Below are positions 43,058 through 53,800 of a stretch of 64,000 bases of DNA, in pieces (the first letter of the stretch is position 1; each line of letters starts with the position of its first letter). The stretch is from JBDGYW01 sp964518955 (GTDB lineage: Bacteria > Gemmatimonadota > Gemmatimonadetes > Gemmatimonadales > GWC2-71-9). The position numbers and the translations under genes are program-made. The notes beneath the pieces are model-generated. The model did not search any database and was not told where the DNA came from. It worked only from the letters and a program-made list of their open reading frames with translations. The stretch is taken from positions 30,521 to 94,520 of the forward strand of contig CAZFHS010000022.1 in the NCBI GenBank assembly GCA_964518955.1. Direction: 5' to 3'.

Positions 43058-45322
43058 ATGAGCGACGAGCGGGACCGCCTGACCACAGCCCTCGCCGGCC
43101 GTTACACGATTGAGCGTGAAATCGGCGCCGGTGGGATGGCGACTGTATACCTGGCTCGAGACTTGAAGCATGACCGAACCGTTGCAGTGAAGGTCTTGCG
43201 CCCGGAGCTGGCGGCGACGCTTGGCACCGATCGCTTTCTGCGTGAGATCAAACTCACCGCCAACCTGAATCATCCCCACATTTTGCCGCTGCTGGACAGC
43301 GGCAAGGCGGGTAGAACGCCTGCTGAGTTTCTCTACTATGTGATGCCTTATGTGGAAGGCGCTTCACTCCGCGTTCTCATGGACCAGGAGAAGCAAGTCG
43401 GCATTGAGAAGGCAATCGAAATCTCCAAAGCGGTGGCGAATGCTATCGACTATGCGCACCGGCAGAACGTCGTCCACAGGGACATCAAGCCGGAAAACAT
43501 CCTGCTGCATGAGGGCGAGGCGATGGTTGCGGATTTCGGGATTGCTCTCGCAGTGAGTGCCGCAGGTGGCGATCGCCTCACCGAGACCGGGATGTCGGTT
43601 GGCACACCTGAGTACATGAGCCCCGAGCAAGTAGCCGGCGAGAGAGATGTCGACAGTCGCAGTGACGTGTACTCCCTGGCCTGCGTGCTGTACGAATTGA
43701 TAGCGGGGAGCCCACCGTTCACGGCATCCACTGCTCGGGCAGTGATGGCACGCCATGTCGCAGATCCGGTGCCTCCCATGACTACTGTCCGGCCTAACGT
43801 AAGCATTCATATCTCACAGGCCATTGCCAAGGCGCTCGCGAAAGTTCCCGCAGACAGGTTCGAAACCGCGAGCGAGTTTGGCAACGCGCTCACTGAATCG
43901 GCAGTAGAAGTTCGTAGAGATTCTCCATCTCTTGCCGTCCTCCCCTTTGCCAACCTGAGCGCCGATCCGGAAAATGAGTACTTCAGTGATGGAGTGACCG
44001 AGGAGGTCATCAACTCCGTCGCGAAGATCCCGGGCCTCCAGGTCACCGCGCGCACGTCTGCGTTCGCCTTCAAGGGAAAGGAGATCGATATCCGCGAAGT
44101 CGCGCAGAAGCTCGGTGTGAACACCGTACTGGAAGGGAGCGTTAGAAGAGCGGGAAATCGAATTCGCATAACGGCGCAATTGATCAATGCCGCCGACGGA
44201 TACCACATCTGGAGCGATCGGTTCGATCGGGAGCTCGAAGACATGTTTGCGCTTCAGGACGAGATCGCCGAAATCATTGCGGATCGGTTGACGAAGGAGC
44301 TCGTACCGGTTACCGAAAGGCATTCGACAAAGGTCGATGTAGCCGCGTACGACGCGTTCCTCCGTGGGCGGTACGAACTCAATCATTTCCAGGTTGAAGC
44401 ACCGGAACGTGCAATCGCTTGCTTCGAGGATGCAATCGCGCGTGACCCCGAGTTCGCACTTCCCTACGCCGCCATGGCCGAGGCATACACGCTGCAGTCG
44501 ATCGGATTCGCGTTGAAATTCAGTCGCGAGACGATGCCCAAGGCGCAGGCCAATGCCGAGAAGGCACTGAGCCTCGACCCGGGGCTCGCGGAGGCACACT
44601 TGGCCCGAGCGCTGGTCGCGATGTACTACGAGTGGGACTACCCCAACGCGCGGAAGGGGCTCGACGAAGCCCTCAAGCTCAATCCCAATTCCGTTGGGGC
44701 CCACATGTGGAACGAGTTCTACTGGACATACACGCAGCGCAACTATAACAAAGCCCAAGCAGCGTGTGAACATGCCCTGCAACTCGACCCTCTGCGACTC
44801 GACCTCAAGGATCGACAGGCGACCATAAACCTGCTGTTTGGCCACTTCGATCTTGCCATCGACCAATTCCAGGCGATGCTCGATATTGAGCCCGGCTATG
44901 CAATGGCATACCTCGGTCTGGCTGACACCTACGCCAGGATGGAGGATTGGGCTGCGTCCATCGAATGTGCAGAGAAAGCTGTTGAGCTCGGTGGAAGGGC
45001 CGTGGTCATGGTGGCGATTCTGGCGTTCATTTATGCTGTCGGAGGCGAGGAGGAAAACGCACGCGATATAGTTGCCGACCTCGAGAAAAGGGCACGCGAG
45101 GGTAGTTTTTCATCGCTCTGGTTCGCCCCCGCGCTCGCTGCCCTTGGCGAAACCGATCGTGCGTTCGATGCGTTGGCGCGGGCCAGAGAGGAACGAGATG
45201 CCAGCCTCCTCTACCTGACGTTTTTGCCCAAGTGCTTGGGTCTGCATGGGCATCCGCGCTTTGATGAATTGGCGAGGAGCCTGGGGCTCGGGCACCTCTT
45301 GCCGATAGAGGACCCTACCTAG
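43058..45322 (+). CDS. Ser/Thr protein kinase with TolB-like and TPR domains
   Basis: This 754-residue protein has a eukaryotic-type kinase domain at about 16-280: glycine loop EIGAGGMATVYLA, K45 in VAVKVL, catalytic HRDIKPEN with D142, DFG with D159, and APE-like SPEQ. A TolB-N-like domain follows at about 290-420 (LAVLPFANLSADPENEYFSDG, LEGSVRRAGNRIRITAQL). TPR repeats fill about 430-730. No membrane helix is seen between kinase and TolB part, so it may be cytoplasmic. The TolB-like plus TPR layout is known from adenylate-cyclase-like regulators; here it is fused to a kinase. No Shine-Dalgarno is obvious. Substrate unknown. The S9 peptidase gene follows on the same strand. Confidence 0.93.
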   Translation: MSDERDRLTTALAGRYTIEREIGAGGMATVYLARDLKHDRTVAVKVLRPELAATLGTDRFLREIKLTANLNHPHILPLLDSGKAGRTPAEFLYYVMPYVEGASLRVLMDQEKQVGIEKAIEISKAVANAIDYAHRQNVVHRDIKPENILLHEGEAMVADFGIALAVSAAGGDRLTETGMSVGTPEYMSPEQVAGERDVDSRSDVYSLACVLYELIAGSPPFTASTARAVMARHVADPVPPMTTVRPNVSIHISQAIAKALAKVPADRFETASEFGNALTESAVEVRRDSPSLAVLPFANLSADPENEYFSDGVTEEVINSVAKIPGLQVTARTSAFAFKGKEIDIREVAQKLGVNTVLEGSVRRAGNRIRITAQLINAADGYHIWSDRFDRELEDMFALQDEIAEIIADRLTKELVPVTERHSTKVDVAAYDAFLRGRYELNHFQVEAPERAIACFEDAIARDPEFALPYAAMAEAYTLQSIGFALKFSRETMPKAQANAEKALSLDPGLAEAHLARALVAMYYEWDYPNARKGLDEALKLNPNSVGAHMWNEFYWTYTQRNYNKAQAACEHALQLDPLRLDLKDRQATINLLFGHFDLAIDQFQAMLDIEPGYAMAYLGLADTYARMEDWAASIECAEKAVELGGRAVVMVAILAFIYAVGGEEENARDIVADLEKRAREGSFSSLWFAPALAALGETDRAFDALARAREERDASLLYLTFLPKCLGLHGHPRFDELARSLGLGHLLPIEDPT

Positions 45323-45422
45323 CGTAGCGGCATTGACACGCCTCGGAGTACGTGTACGGTACTCTAAACCAATCAAACGCAAGCGTCGCACCAATTCGTT
45401 ACCTCCTCAGGAGATTGCTGAC

Positions 45423-47834
45423 GTGAACGGATCCCGTACTTCGCTCATGGCGACCCATGCTGTTGCCACCCTACTTCTCGCTGTGTCTGCGACACCGTTG
45501 GCATATGCACAAGAGGCGCTGCCCCTGCGCCAATCAGAGCTCACATACGAGACGGCTAGGGTCCGGCCACTGACACTCCGTGATGCCTCCCGCAACGACC
45601 GCTTCATTGGAGTGGGAGTGCGCGACATCCGTTGGGCGCCTGACGGCTCGGGAGTGTACTTCCGGTGGAATCGGAATCCGATGACCGACGACGATCCCGG
45701 TGCGGATCTATGGTTTCAGGTCGATCGACGGGGAAGATCCGTTGGGGAATTGCCGGACACCGAGGTGGATCGGATCCCAGATGGATCACTGAGTTGGAGT
45801 GACGATGGTCAAAAGGCTGCCTGGGTGAGGGAAGGCAGCATCTACCTGTACGACGCCGGGGGCCGCAACGAACAGCAGATCTGGCGCGCGGTGACATTGG
45901 GTGACAACGCACGCTCTGCGCAGATAACGTCTGATGGAGATGAGGTGCTGTTCGAGGCGGGTGAACGCTTGTACCGCTATTCAATTGCCGAGGGAATTGT
46001 TGGGATTGTTGCGGCAAAGCACGAACTGAGTCGCGATAGAGGGACAGAAGCGGGCGAGTGGCTTCTCGAGCAGCAGCGCGAATTGATTGATCACGTGCGC
46101 GTTCAGTCCGAGCGTCAGGATGCAGCTGCCGCACGAACTCGAACAGCACGCGTGCGCTCGGCTCAACCGATACCGGTGTCCTCGAACGCCTCGATCGACA
46201 ACATCCAACTCTCACCCGATGGCCGATTCGTAACGTTTCAAGCACGTACACCGGCAAATCCGCAGCCACGAACCGACTACGTCGACTACGTGGATGAATC
46301 CGGCTATGCGACCGTACGCCGAGCTCGGCCCAAGGTGGGTGAACCACGTGCTACAACGCGACTCGGCGTTGTGGCAATCGACCCGACCGTCCATCCCGAC
46401 AGCGTAGAGGTGAAGTGGTTCGACGTAGCCGAGGCTGGTGAGCGGAAGACTGTTCCGCACGGACCCTATTGGAGCCTCGAGGGAGACAAAGCGGTTGCTC
46501 AGTTCATTAGCGAGGATCACAAAGACCTGTGGTTTGTCGAGCTGAATCTCGCGTCCGGCACGACAGCAGTGATAACCCACGACCACGACGATGCATGGAT
46601 CGGTGGACCGCCTATCCAGGCCAACTATCTCCAGCCCGCCCTGCTCGAATGGTTGCCTGAAAGCCGGTTCGTGTTTGCGTCGGAGCGGACAGGATGGAGC
46701 CACTTATATCTCGCCGGAACCGACGGCACAATCACGCCGCTGACTGGCGGTGAGTGGGAAGTCCGCGAAGCTAGCCTAGCTCGGGATCGATCGACCTGGC
46801 TGCTGAAGACGAGTCGCGAACATCCATCGGACGATCATCTGTACCTACTGCCGGCCTCGGGTGGTGAGATGGAACGGCTCACCGAAAAGCCAGGCAGACA
46901 CACGGGATATTGGTCGCCGGACGGTGACAGACTTGCCGTAGTCTACGACGAGAGTATTCAGCTTCCCGATCTGTTCTTACGCGATGCGGCACCAGGCGCA
47001 CGAGAGACACGCATCACACAAAGCGGCAGCGACGCATTCTTCGAACATCCGTTGATCCGACCCGAAATCGTCTCGTTCGAGCATCCCGACGGCGCGCCAA
47101 TCTGGGCGGCCTTGTTCAAACCGGAGCAGCCGAACGCAGAGCACGCCGCGGTGATCCACGTGCACGGTGGAGGGTACCGGCAGTTCGCACACAGGGGTTG
47201 GACTGTCTATGGCTATGCCCTTCACCTCGGCATGATCAACTACCTGGTGCAGCAGGGCTACACCGTCCTCGACTTTGACTACCGCGGCAGTGCCGGCTTC
47301 GGTCGCGACTATCGCACAGATATCGCCCGATCGATGGGCATGAAGGACGCGGACGGGGCAGCGGCGGCAGCACGATACCTGGCGGACGAGCACGGCACCG
47401 ATCCCGGGCGCATCGGCATCTACGGCGTATCGTACGGCGGGTTCATGACACTCATGTCGCAGTTCCGCTATCCTGGTGTGTTCGCAGCGGGTGTCGCCAA
47501 CGCGGCGGTCTCAGACTGGGCCCATTACAACGACGGTTGGACGAGCCGCATACTTGGCGTGCCCTACGAGGACCCGGAGGCATTCCGAATCTCGAGCCCC
47601 ATCTACTATGCAGACGGCCTCGAGGACAACCTGCTGATAGTGCATGGGCTGGTAGACGGTAACGTGCAGTTCCAGGACGCGGCTCGCCTGGTGCAGCGGC
47701 TGATCGAACTGGAGAAGGACTTCGAGGTCATGTACTACCCGGTGGAACCGCACACAATTCAAACGGAGGCTAGTAGGTATGACTTCGTGAGGAGGGTGAC
47801 TGGGTATTTCGATCGGCATCTGCGCAGGCGTTGA
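45423..47834 (+). CDS. Secreted S9 prolyl oligopeptidase / dipeptidyl-peptidase-like protease
   Basis: This 803-residue protein has a signal peptide (ATHAVATLLLAVSATPLAYAQ), an N-terminal beta-propeller (about 50-560) and an alpha/beta hydrolase domain (about 570-803). The latter has nucleophile GVSYGG (Ser670), Asp745 in LVDGN and His777 in VEPHT, the order of the S9 family. It should cut peptides, probably after proline or releasing dipeptides, in the periplasm. The frame begins at a TTG 30 codons earlier, but AGGAGA lies 9 bases before this GTG. An ATG 8 codons later is another possibility. It is probably part of peptide scavenging together with the S41 protease further on. Confidence 0.93.
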   Translation: MNGSRTSLMATHAVATLLLAVSATPLAYAQEALPLRQSELTYETARVRPLTLRDASRNDRFIGVGVRDIRWAPDGSGVYFRWNRNPMTDDDPGADLWFQVDRRGRSVGELPDTEVDRIPDGSLSWSDDGQKAAWVREGSIYLYDAGGRNEQQIWRAVTLGDNARSAQITSDGDEVLFEAGERLYRYSIAEGIVGIVAAKHELSRDRGTEAGEWLLEQQRELIDHVRVQSERQDAAAARTRTARVRSAQPIPVSSNASIDNIQLSPDGRFVTFQARTPANPQPRTDYVDYVDESGYATVRRARPKVGEPRATTRLGVVAIDPTVHPDSVEVKWFDVAEAGERKTVPHGPYWSLEGDKAVAQFISEDHKDLWFVELNLASGTTAVITHDHDDAWIGGPPIQANYLQPALLEWLPESRFVFASERTGWSHLYLAGTDGTITPLTGGEWEVREASLARDRSTWLLKTSREHPSDDHLYLLPASGGEMERLTEKPGRHTGYWSPDGDRLAVVYDESIQLPDLFLRDAAPGARETRITQSGSDAFFEHPLIRPEIVSFEHPDGAPIWAALFKPEQPNAEHAAVIHVHGGGYRQFAHRGWTVYGYALHLGMINYLVQQGYTVLDFDYRGSAGFGRDYRTDIARSMGMKDADGAAAAARYLADEHGTDPGRIGIYGVSYGGFMTLMSQFRYPGVFAAGVANAAVSDWAHYNDGWTSRILGVPYEDPEAFRISSPIYYADGLEDNLLIVHGLVDGNVQFQDAARLVQRLIELEKDFEVMYYPVEPHTIQTEASRYDFVRRVTGYFDRHLRRR

Positions 47835-47843
47835 GACATCCCG

Positions 47844-48365
47844 ATGCTCAACACCTCCTCATCTCTCAATCGTAACGCGCGTATCGGCCTGACCGTAATC
47901 CTCGCGGTTTACGGTTTTTTACTACTGAGAGATCCGGGCGCATTTCGCCTGATCGACAACGTCGACCTCGCAATCCACGAAGCAGGACATGTCTTCTTCG
48001 GACCGTTCGGCGAGTTCATCGGGTTCCTCGGCGGCACCCTGATGCAATTGATCGTTCCGCTGACGTTCATGGGTTACTTCATCTACAAGCGTGACCTGTA
48101 TGCAGCCTCGGTGTTGCTCTGGTGGGTGGGCCAGAACCTCTGGAATATCTCTGTATACGTGAAGGACGCTCGGAGCATGGAACTCCCATTGGTGGGTGGC
48201 GGCGTGCATGACTGGAGGGTGATTCTGGGAGAGACTGGACTCTTGCCCCGCGACCAGGAGATTGGGCAAGCGGTGTATGCCGTGGGAGTATTGTGTTATT
48301 TGGTAGCAGTCGGGTGGGGGATTGTGACAGTACTGACGACACGCTCGACCGAGGAGAGTACGTGA
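47844..48365 (+). CDS. Membrane protein with HEAGH zinc-protease-like motif
   Basis: This 173-residue protein has hydrophobic helices at about 14-28, 52-78, 85-100 and 140-162. A zinc-binding HEAGH motif (H45, E46, H49) sits at the membrane edge, followed by GGTLMQLIVPL. This resembles very small site-2-protease-like (M50-type) membrane peptidases, but I cannot point to the third metal ligand with certainty. It begins 9 bases after the S9 peptidase stop and its stop overlaps the acyltransferase start as GTGA, so the three genes are probably one operon. Confidence 0.75.
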   Translation: MLNTSSSLNRNARIGLTVILAVYGFLLLRDPGAFRLIDNVDLAIHEAGHVFFGPFGEFIGFLGGTLMQLIVPLTFMGYFIYKRDLYAASVLLWWVGQNLWNISVYVKDARSMELPLVGGGVHDWRVILGETGLLPRDQEIGQAVYAVGVLCYLVAVGWGIVTVLTTRSTEEST

Positions 48366-49672
48366 CTGCCAGTGCCAACATCTGGGCTCAAGCCGCGGCC
48401 GTTGCCGCCAAAACTCCCGAGTCACGCAACAGATACGTCGACTTCCTGCGTGCTCTCTCCATCTGTGCGGTTGTGTGCGGTCATTGGTTGGTTGCCGCTC
48501 CGTATGCCTCCGGTGGGCAGGTAACTGTCGAAAACATGCTGGAATACCAGCCGTGGACACAGTGGCTAACCTGGGTGTTCCAGGTGATGCCGGTGTTCTT
48601 CATCGTCGGTGGCTACTCGAACGGCGTGTCTTGGAACGCGGCTCTGAGAGACGGCAAAACCTATGGGGATTGGTTGCGAGGTCGCCTTCAGAGGCTGATC
48701 GGACCGATGCTTCCGTTGTTGGCGGTATGGATAGTTCTTGGCGCAGTCGGACACCGGATGGGTGTGAGCGTCGAGATGATCAAGGTGGCTTCGCAAATGG
48801 CACTGATACCTATCTGGTTCCTTGCCGTGTATGTGATGGTCGTGGTCGTCGTTCCTCTCACCTATGCCGCATGGCAACGGTTTGGATTGTGGTCGTTCTT
48901 CGTTCTGGCTGCAGCCGTGGTACTCGACGACACCCTGTACTTCGCCGCCGATCTTCGAGTCGTGGGCTGGTTCAACTACGGGTTCATTTGGCTGACCGTG
49001 CACCAGTTCGGGTACGCGTGGCGGGATGGGCATATCGCAGGACCTGCGAAGGCGTTGCCCTGGGCTTTGGGTGGTCTCGCGGTTTTGGTGGGGCTTGTAA
49101 CGCTGGGCCCACACCCGGTCAGTCTCGTGAGCGTCCCTGGAGAAGACGTAAGCAATTCATTGCCCCCCAAGCTGCCGTTGTTGGCGTTGGGCATAGCACA
49201 GGGCGGGCTACTTCTCTCGATGGAAGGACCGCTCAGGCGATGGCTGGCGGGAGCGGTCCCTTGGACAGGCACCGTTCTCGTAAACGGCATGATCATGACT
49301 GTTTTCCTCTGGCACCTCACTGCGTCGACTCTGCTGACTGGAGCAGCCTGGCTGCTGAACGGTGTAGGCTTGGAGGCCGAGCCCGGGACGGGCGTGTGGT
49401 GGCTCCTGCGGCCTGCCTGGTTTCTCATCTACATAGTCGCGCTTGCTCTGTTTTCGATCGCTTTCGGAAGATTCGAGCGCGGAGGAGGGTCGGCAAACGT
49501 AGTCGCCTGTCGGTCGATCGTTGGGGCGATGCTCGTGTGCGGTGGGTTGTCACTGATTGCGTTGAACGGAATCGGAGGCGAAGGGTTCCTTGGATTGCGG
49601 TGGTGGGTGCTGGTGTTGCCGTTTGGGGGAGCAGTATTGGCGAACATCAACCCTTTGCGGAGGGCGAGGTGA
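48362..49672 (+). CDS. Acyltransferase family 3 membrane protein
   Basis: This 436-residue protein has about ten membrane helices. It opens RYVDFLRALSICAVVCGHW, the typical start of acyltransferase-3/OafA-like proteins with the conserved Arg and His. It would transfer acyl groups to sugars or lipids of the envelope. I start at the GTG at 48362, which follows CGAGGAG and overlaps the previous stop (GTGA). The frame extends 23 codons further upstream without a better start. The acceptor is unknown. Confidence 0.88.
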   Translation: MTASANIWAQAAAVAAKTPESRNRYVDFLRALSICAVVCGHWLVAAPYASGGQVTVENMLEYQPWTQWLTWVFQVMPVFFIVGGYSNGVSWNAALRDGKTYGDWLRGRLQRLIGPMLPLLAVWIVLGAVGHRMGVSVEMIKVASQMALIPIWFLAVYVMVVVVVPLTYAAWQRFGLWSFFVLAAAVVLDDTLYFAADLRVVGWFNYGFIWLTVHQFGYAWRDGHIAGPAKALPWALGGLAVLVGLVTLGPHPVSLVSVPGEDVSNSLPPKLPLLALGIAQGGLLLSMEGPLRRWLAGAVPWTGTVLVNGMIMTVFLWHLTASTLLTGAAWLLNGVGLEAEPGTGVWWLLRPAWFLIYIVALALFSIAFGRFERGGGSANVVACRSIVGAMLVCGGLSLIALNGIGGEGFLGLRWWVLVLPFGGAVLANINPLRRAR

Positions 49673-49773
49673 TTACTACCCGAATCCTTTCATGAGGGCA
49701 GCACGTAGTATCCTTAGCAGGAACAACAGGCAAATTGGTTCAATGTGAAACTCCGTGGAAGGCTGGCTCGACC

Positions 49774-50706
49774 ATGGCTATTCGACATGCATTCGTAATT
49801 GGTGTCCCCATTGCTCTCGTCGCGGTCGCTATTGGCGTAGCTTCACAAAAACGTGCGCACAAAGACATTCATATCAGTGTCCGACATGCAAAAGCACCCG
49901 CTGCCGTGCCGGCTCCGCCCGAACTAGATGGGGCTTTCGTTTCGTTGACCCGTATCGGTGATGATGAGATCGCGGCGAAGGGGTTCAAGCTCTCCAAGCC
50001 TGTGGACGTGCGCGTATATGCCATAGGTGAGGGTACTGGCAATGAGATGCACGACTTTGGCGTGATCATCAATGCCACCACCCGTGAGCCTGTATGGCGC
50101 ATGAGGTATCGCGACACCGAACGGGCCGGTGGCGCCACGAAGAATCGAATGGTGAACGAGGTAATCTCGCTCGACGCCGGTAACTACATTGTCTACTACC
50201 TGACGGACGACTCCCACTCGTGGGACGACTGGAACTCTACTCCGCCAAGGTATGAGAATGCCTGGGGCATCACCCTGCTCCCCGCTGACGGTGCAGTCGA
50301 CATGGAGCTGATCGGTGAATACGACCCGAGCGCGGACCCTTCGATAGTCGCCCAGCTGATCGGCATTCGAGATGGAGCCGATCGAAGCCAGAGCTTCACG
50401 CTCAACCAAGAAACCGAGATCCGCATCTACGCCATGGGTGAAGGTGAGAGCGGAGACATGTTCGACTACGCCTGGATCGAAGATGCCAATACAGGGCGCG
50501 GAATGTGGGAGATGACCTTCAGGCTCACCGAACACGCAGGCGGGGCCAGTAAGAACCGTCTATACGATGGCAAGCTCACGCTCCCCGCTGGTGAATACCT
50601 GCTTCGCTACGAAGCTGACGACTCTCACTCGCTCGAAAGCTGGAACATGACTCCGCCAAACGATCCGTTTGGTTACGGCGTGACGCTGTTCAAGGTGAGC
50701 AACTAG
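49774..50706 (+). CDS. Secreted protein with two copies of an unassigned domain
   Basis: This 310-residue protein has an N-terminal hydrophobic anchor or signal (HAFVIGVPIALVAVAIGVAS). Two homologous domains of about 110 residues follow, at roughly 60-185 and 190-310. Each contains VRVYAIGEG/IRIYAMGEG, then an acidic DFG or DYAW strand, then MRYRDTERAGGATKNR / MTFRLTEHAGGASKNR. Each ends with a DDSHS..(W)W/SWN.TPP motif and a GI/YGVTL strand. The spacing suggests beta-sandwich domains that bind a ligand or metal. I do not recognise the family. A strong terminator follows. It is unrelated in orientation to the BNR gene that converges on it. Confidence 0.75.
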   Translation: MAIRHAFVIGVPIALVAVAIGVASQKRAHKDIHISVRHAKAPAAVPAPPELDGAFVSLTRIGDDEIAAKGFKLSKPVDVRVYAIGEGTGNEMHDFGVIINATTREPVWRMRYRDTERAGGATKNRMVNEVISLDAGNYIVYYLTDDSHSWDDWNSTPPRYENAWGITLLPADGAVDMELIGEYDPSADPSIVAQLIGIRDGADRSQSFTLNQETEIRIYAMGEGESGDMFDYAWIEDANTGRGMWEMTFRLTEHAGGASKNRLYDGKLTLPAGEYLLRYEADDSHSLESWNMTPPNDPFGYGVTLFKVSN

Positions 50707-50747
50707 GTCGCCTGACGACAAATGCGGGTCAGCTCAACGTGAATCAA

Positions 50748-50775
50748 AAAGGGCCGCCCATTGAGGCGGCCCTTT
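50748..50775. terminator. Bidirectional intrinsic terminator
   Basis: AAAGGGCCGCC (50748-50758) and GGCGGCCCTTT (50765-50775) are perfect reverse complements around CATTGA, with A-runs before and T-runs after. It lies between the converging genes ending at 50706 and 50826 and can serve both. Confidence 0.9.
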
Positions 50776-50825
50776 CAACATCCAACATCCAACTTCTCGG
50801 CGGTTGAAGCTCGCCCGCCGCCGTC

Positions 50826-53800
50826 CTACTTCCCTCCCTCTCCTTCCACCTCTCCACCCCTCATCGAAATGACATCAGGTAGTCCAAGCTCATCAAGCAA
50901 CTCCCGCAACCTCGGCGCATCAGTCTGCATCAGCACCGTGAACAGCTCTCGTGCCTCTTCGAGCCGCTGCCGGAGTACCGCGTGCACCTCGACCTGTTGT
51001 GTAGTGGGCGAGAAGTCGGCTCCGTTGGCTCCCACGTCGCTGGCGAGTGCACTCATCCTTCCCCACAGCTTCATGGGCGCACGGAATGCATCTTCGCGCG
51101 CACCTGTCAGGTTGATGTCGTAGAGGCGTCCTTCCACCGAAATCGCCTGCGTCTCGAGTGCTTCTGTGGCTTCGACGAGTCCCGCCGCACTGCTGTCGCT
51201 GCTGTACTTGTTCTGGAGTCCGTCGAGCTGGTACCTGAGCCATTCGATCTCGTTGATCATATCAACGATTTCGTTCAGCTCATCTCGCATTTGGAGTGAC
51301 ATAGCAACCTGCGCTCGGATGTCGGCTTCGGTACCGGTAGAGTGCGGGTCCTTGAGAACTGCGACCGGCTGCGTGAACTCGCGATCGCCAATCGTGAGGC
51401 GCACCGTGTATGTGCCCGGTACGACCAGCGGTCCTCGCTGCCCGCCGTTCAGATCGAGGTCCCAGGAATAGAGAATCCGCCAGCCATCGTCGTTGAACCT
51501 GACGTGATCCTTGCCTGGCGGCTTTGAGCGGAGTCGCGCCCGACGAGTGTCCTCGTAGCGCAGGTTCCACCACACGCGGTTGATGCCTTCTCGCTTTGGC
51601 GCGTCTATCGTCTTCACGATCGCACCGTCGCCGTCCAAAATCTCGACCTTGGATTCGCCTTCGACCGAACCGTCGATCCAGTAGTTGATACTCGCACCGT
51701 ACGGCGGGTTCCTGCCTGCGTTCAGCCCGTTGGCCTCGCTGCGGATTCCGGAGATCGACTGGAATCTGTAAGCATCTCTCGGAGCGAAGAGGTGAACGTC
51801 CGATGCCAATACGTCGGGAGTGAGGTTCCTGAGCGGCGTTATGTCGTCGAGAATGTAGAATCCCCGACCGTAGGTTCCGACGACCAGATCGTGGAAATGG
51901 TCCTGAACAACCACGCCGTACGCCGGTGCGGGCGGCAGCCCCGACTGCAGTTGTGTCCAATGTTCTCCGTCGTCCAGTGTCACGTACACGGCGTTGTCGA
52001 CGCCGAGGTAGAGCATTCCGGGCCTGACGGGATCCTCGTGGACTTCGTGGGGGAAACTCAGAATCGATCGTGGAACACCGGCATCGATCCTCTCGAACCG
52101 GTCGCCATAGTTGGTCGCCTTATATACGTAGGGATCGAAGTCGCCCATCTGGTGCATGTCGACTGTGAGGTAGGCGGTACCAGCCTCGAATCGTGATGAC
52201 GCGATGTTGGCTATGGTTCCCCAAGGTGGCAAATCGCGGATGTTCTCCGTGACGTTTGTCCAACTGCCGCCACCATCGCGCGTGATTTGCACCTGGCCGT
52301 CATTTGTACCGACCCAAATCACGCCCTCTTCCACCGGCGATTCGTTGATCGAGAATATCAGCGAACCGTCGTAGGTCATTAGGTTGTCGATCGCAACGCC
52401 GCCGGAATTCTGTTGGTGCTCTTTGATGTTCAGCGTCAGGTCAGGGCTGATGTCGGTCCAGCTGTGTCCACCGTCGGTGGTGACCGACACATACTGGCTT
52501 CCTACGTACACCCTGTTGTGGTCGTGTGGTGAAATGGCGAAACCGAAATTCCAGTGCCAACGATACTTCAACTCCGCGGGCGGCCAACCATAGGCCGCCT
52601 CTGGCCAGCGACGCACGTTTCGTTTCTGCATCGTGCGGAGGTCCCAGCGTTCGAGCCCGCCGTCGTAGCAACCCGACCAGACGATGTTGTTGTCCACGGG
52701 ATCGGGAGTGGCGTACCCGCTTTCGCAGCCACCCACCGAGAGCCAGTGACCGAGTGAAATCCCTCCACTTCGAGAGTTGCTCGGCCCACGATACGAGTAG
52801 CCGTCCTGACGGTTACCGTAGACGTTATATGGGACCTGATTGTCCACCGCCACGTGGTACATCTGTGCAATTGGGGGGACTACTCGTTCCATGGTCTTGC
52901 CCCGATTGTTGGTGACGACTACGCCGCCGTCGTCAGCGATCATGTACCTGTCAGGATCCAGCGGGTCGATCCACATGTCGTGATTGTCGAAACCGCCGCG
53001 CGGAGGATTCTCCATGAGGGTGTGCCCGCCATCGATCGACATGCTGAAGCGAACGCAGATGAAGTAGATATGGTCTTCGTTGTCTGGGGCGACGGCGATA
53101 CGGGTGTAGTAGGGTGCGCGTTCTGCCATTGTGTGGTTCTGATTGACCAGGGTCCAACTACGGCCGGCATTGTCAGTGCGGTAGAGCCCGGGTGATGCAT
53201 CTTCTACCAAGACGTAGACGCGGTCAGGATTGCTTGGAGCCACTGCAACCGCCGTCTTTCCGACCGCGTGATCGGGAAGGCCGTTGTGGAGTCTGGTCCA
53301 TGTCACACCGCCGTCCGCGGACTTGAACACACCACTGCCGGGGCCGCCGCTGTTCAATCCCCAGGTGTTGATGAATATCTCCCACGTAGTCGCATAAAGG
53401 ATTCGTGGGTTCGTGGGATCGATGGCGATGTCGCTGCAGCCCGTGTTCTCGTTCACGAACAGGACGTGTTCCCACGTCTCTCCACCGTCGATGGTTCTAT
53501 ATACTCCCCGCTCCTGCTGGGGGCCGTACGTGTGGCCTAATGCACATGCGAACGCGACGTCAGGGTCCCGGGGGTCGACGACCATGCGTCCAATCCGGCC
53601 GGACAGTGGCAACCCAACGTTTGTCCATGTTTGCCCGGCGTCGGTCGATTTGTATACGCCGTCACCGATAGAGTGCGCAGGCCGTATGACGAACGTCTCG
53701 CCTGTGCCTACCCAGACCACGTTCGGATCTGAAGGGGCGATCGCGATAGCCCCTATCGAGTTGACGGGCTGATCGTCGAAGATCGGCTGCCAGGTGGTGC

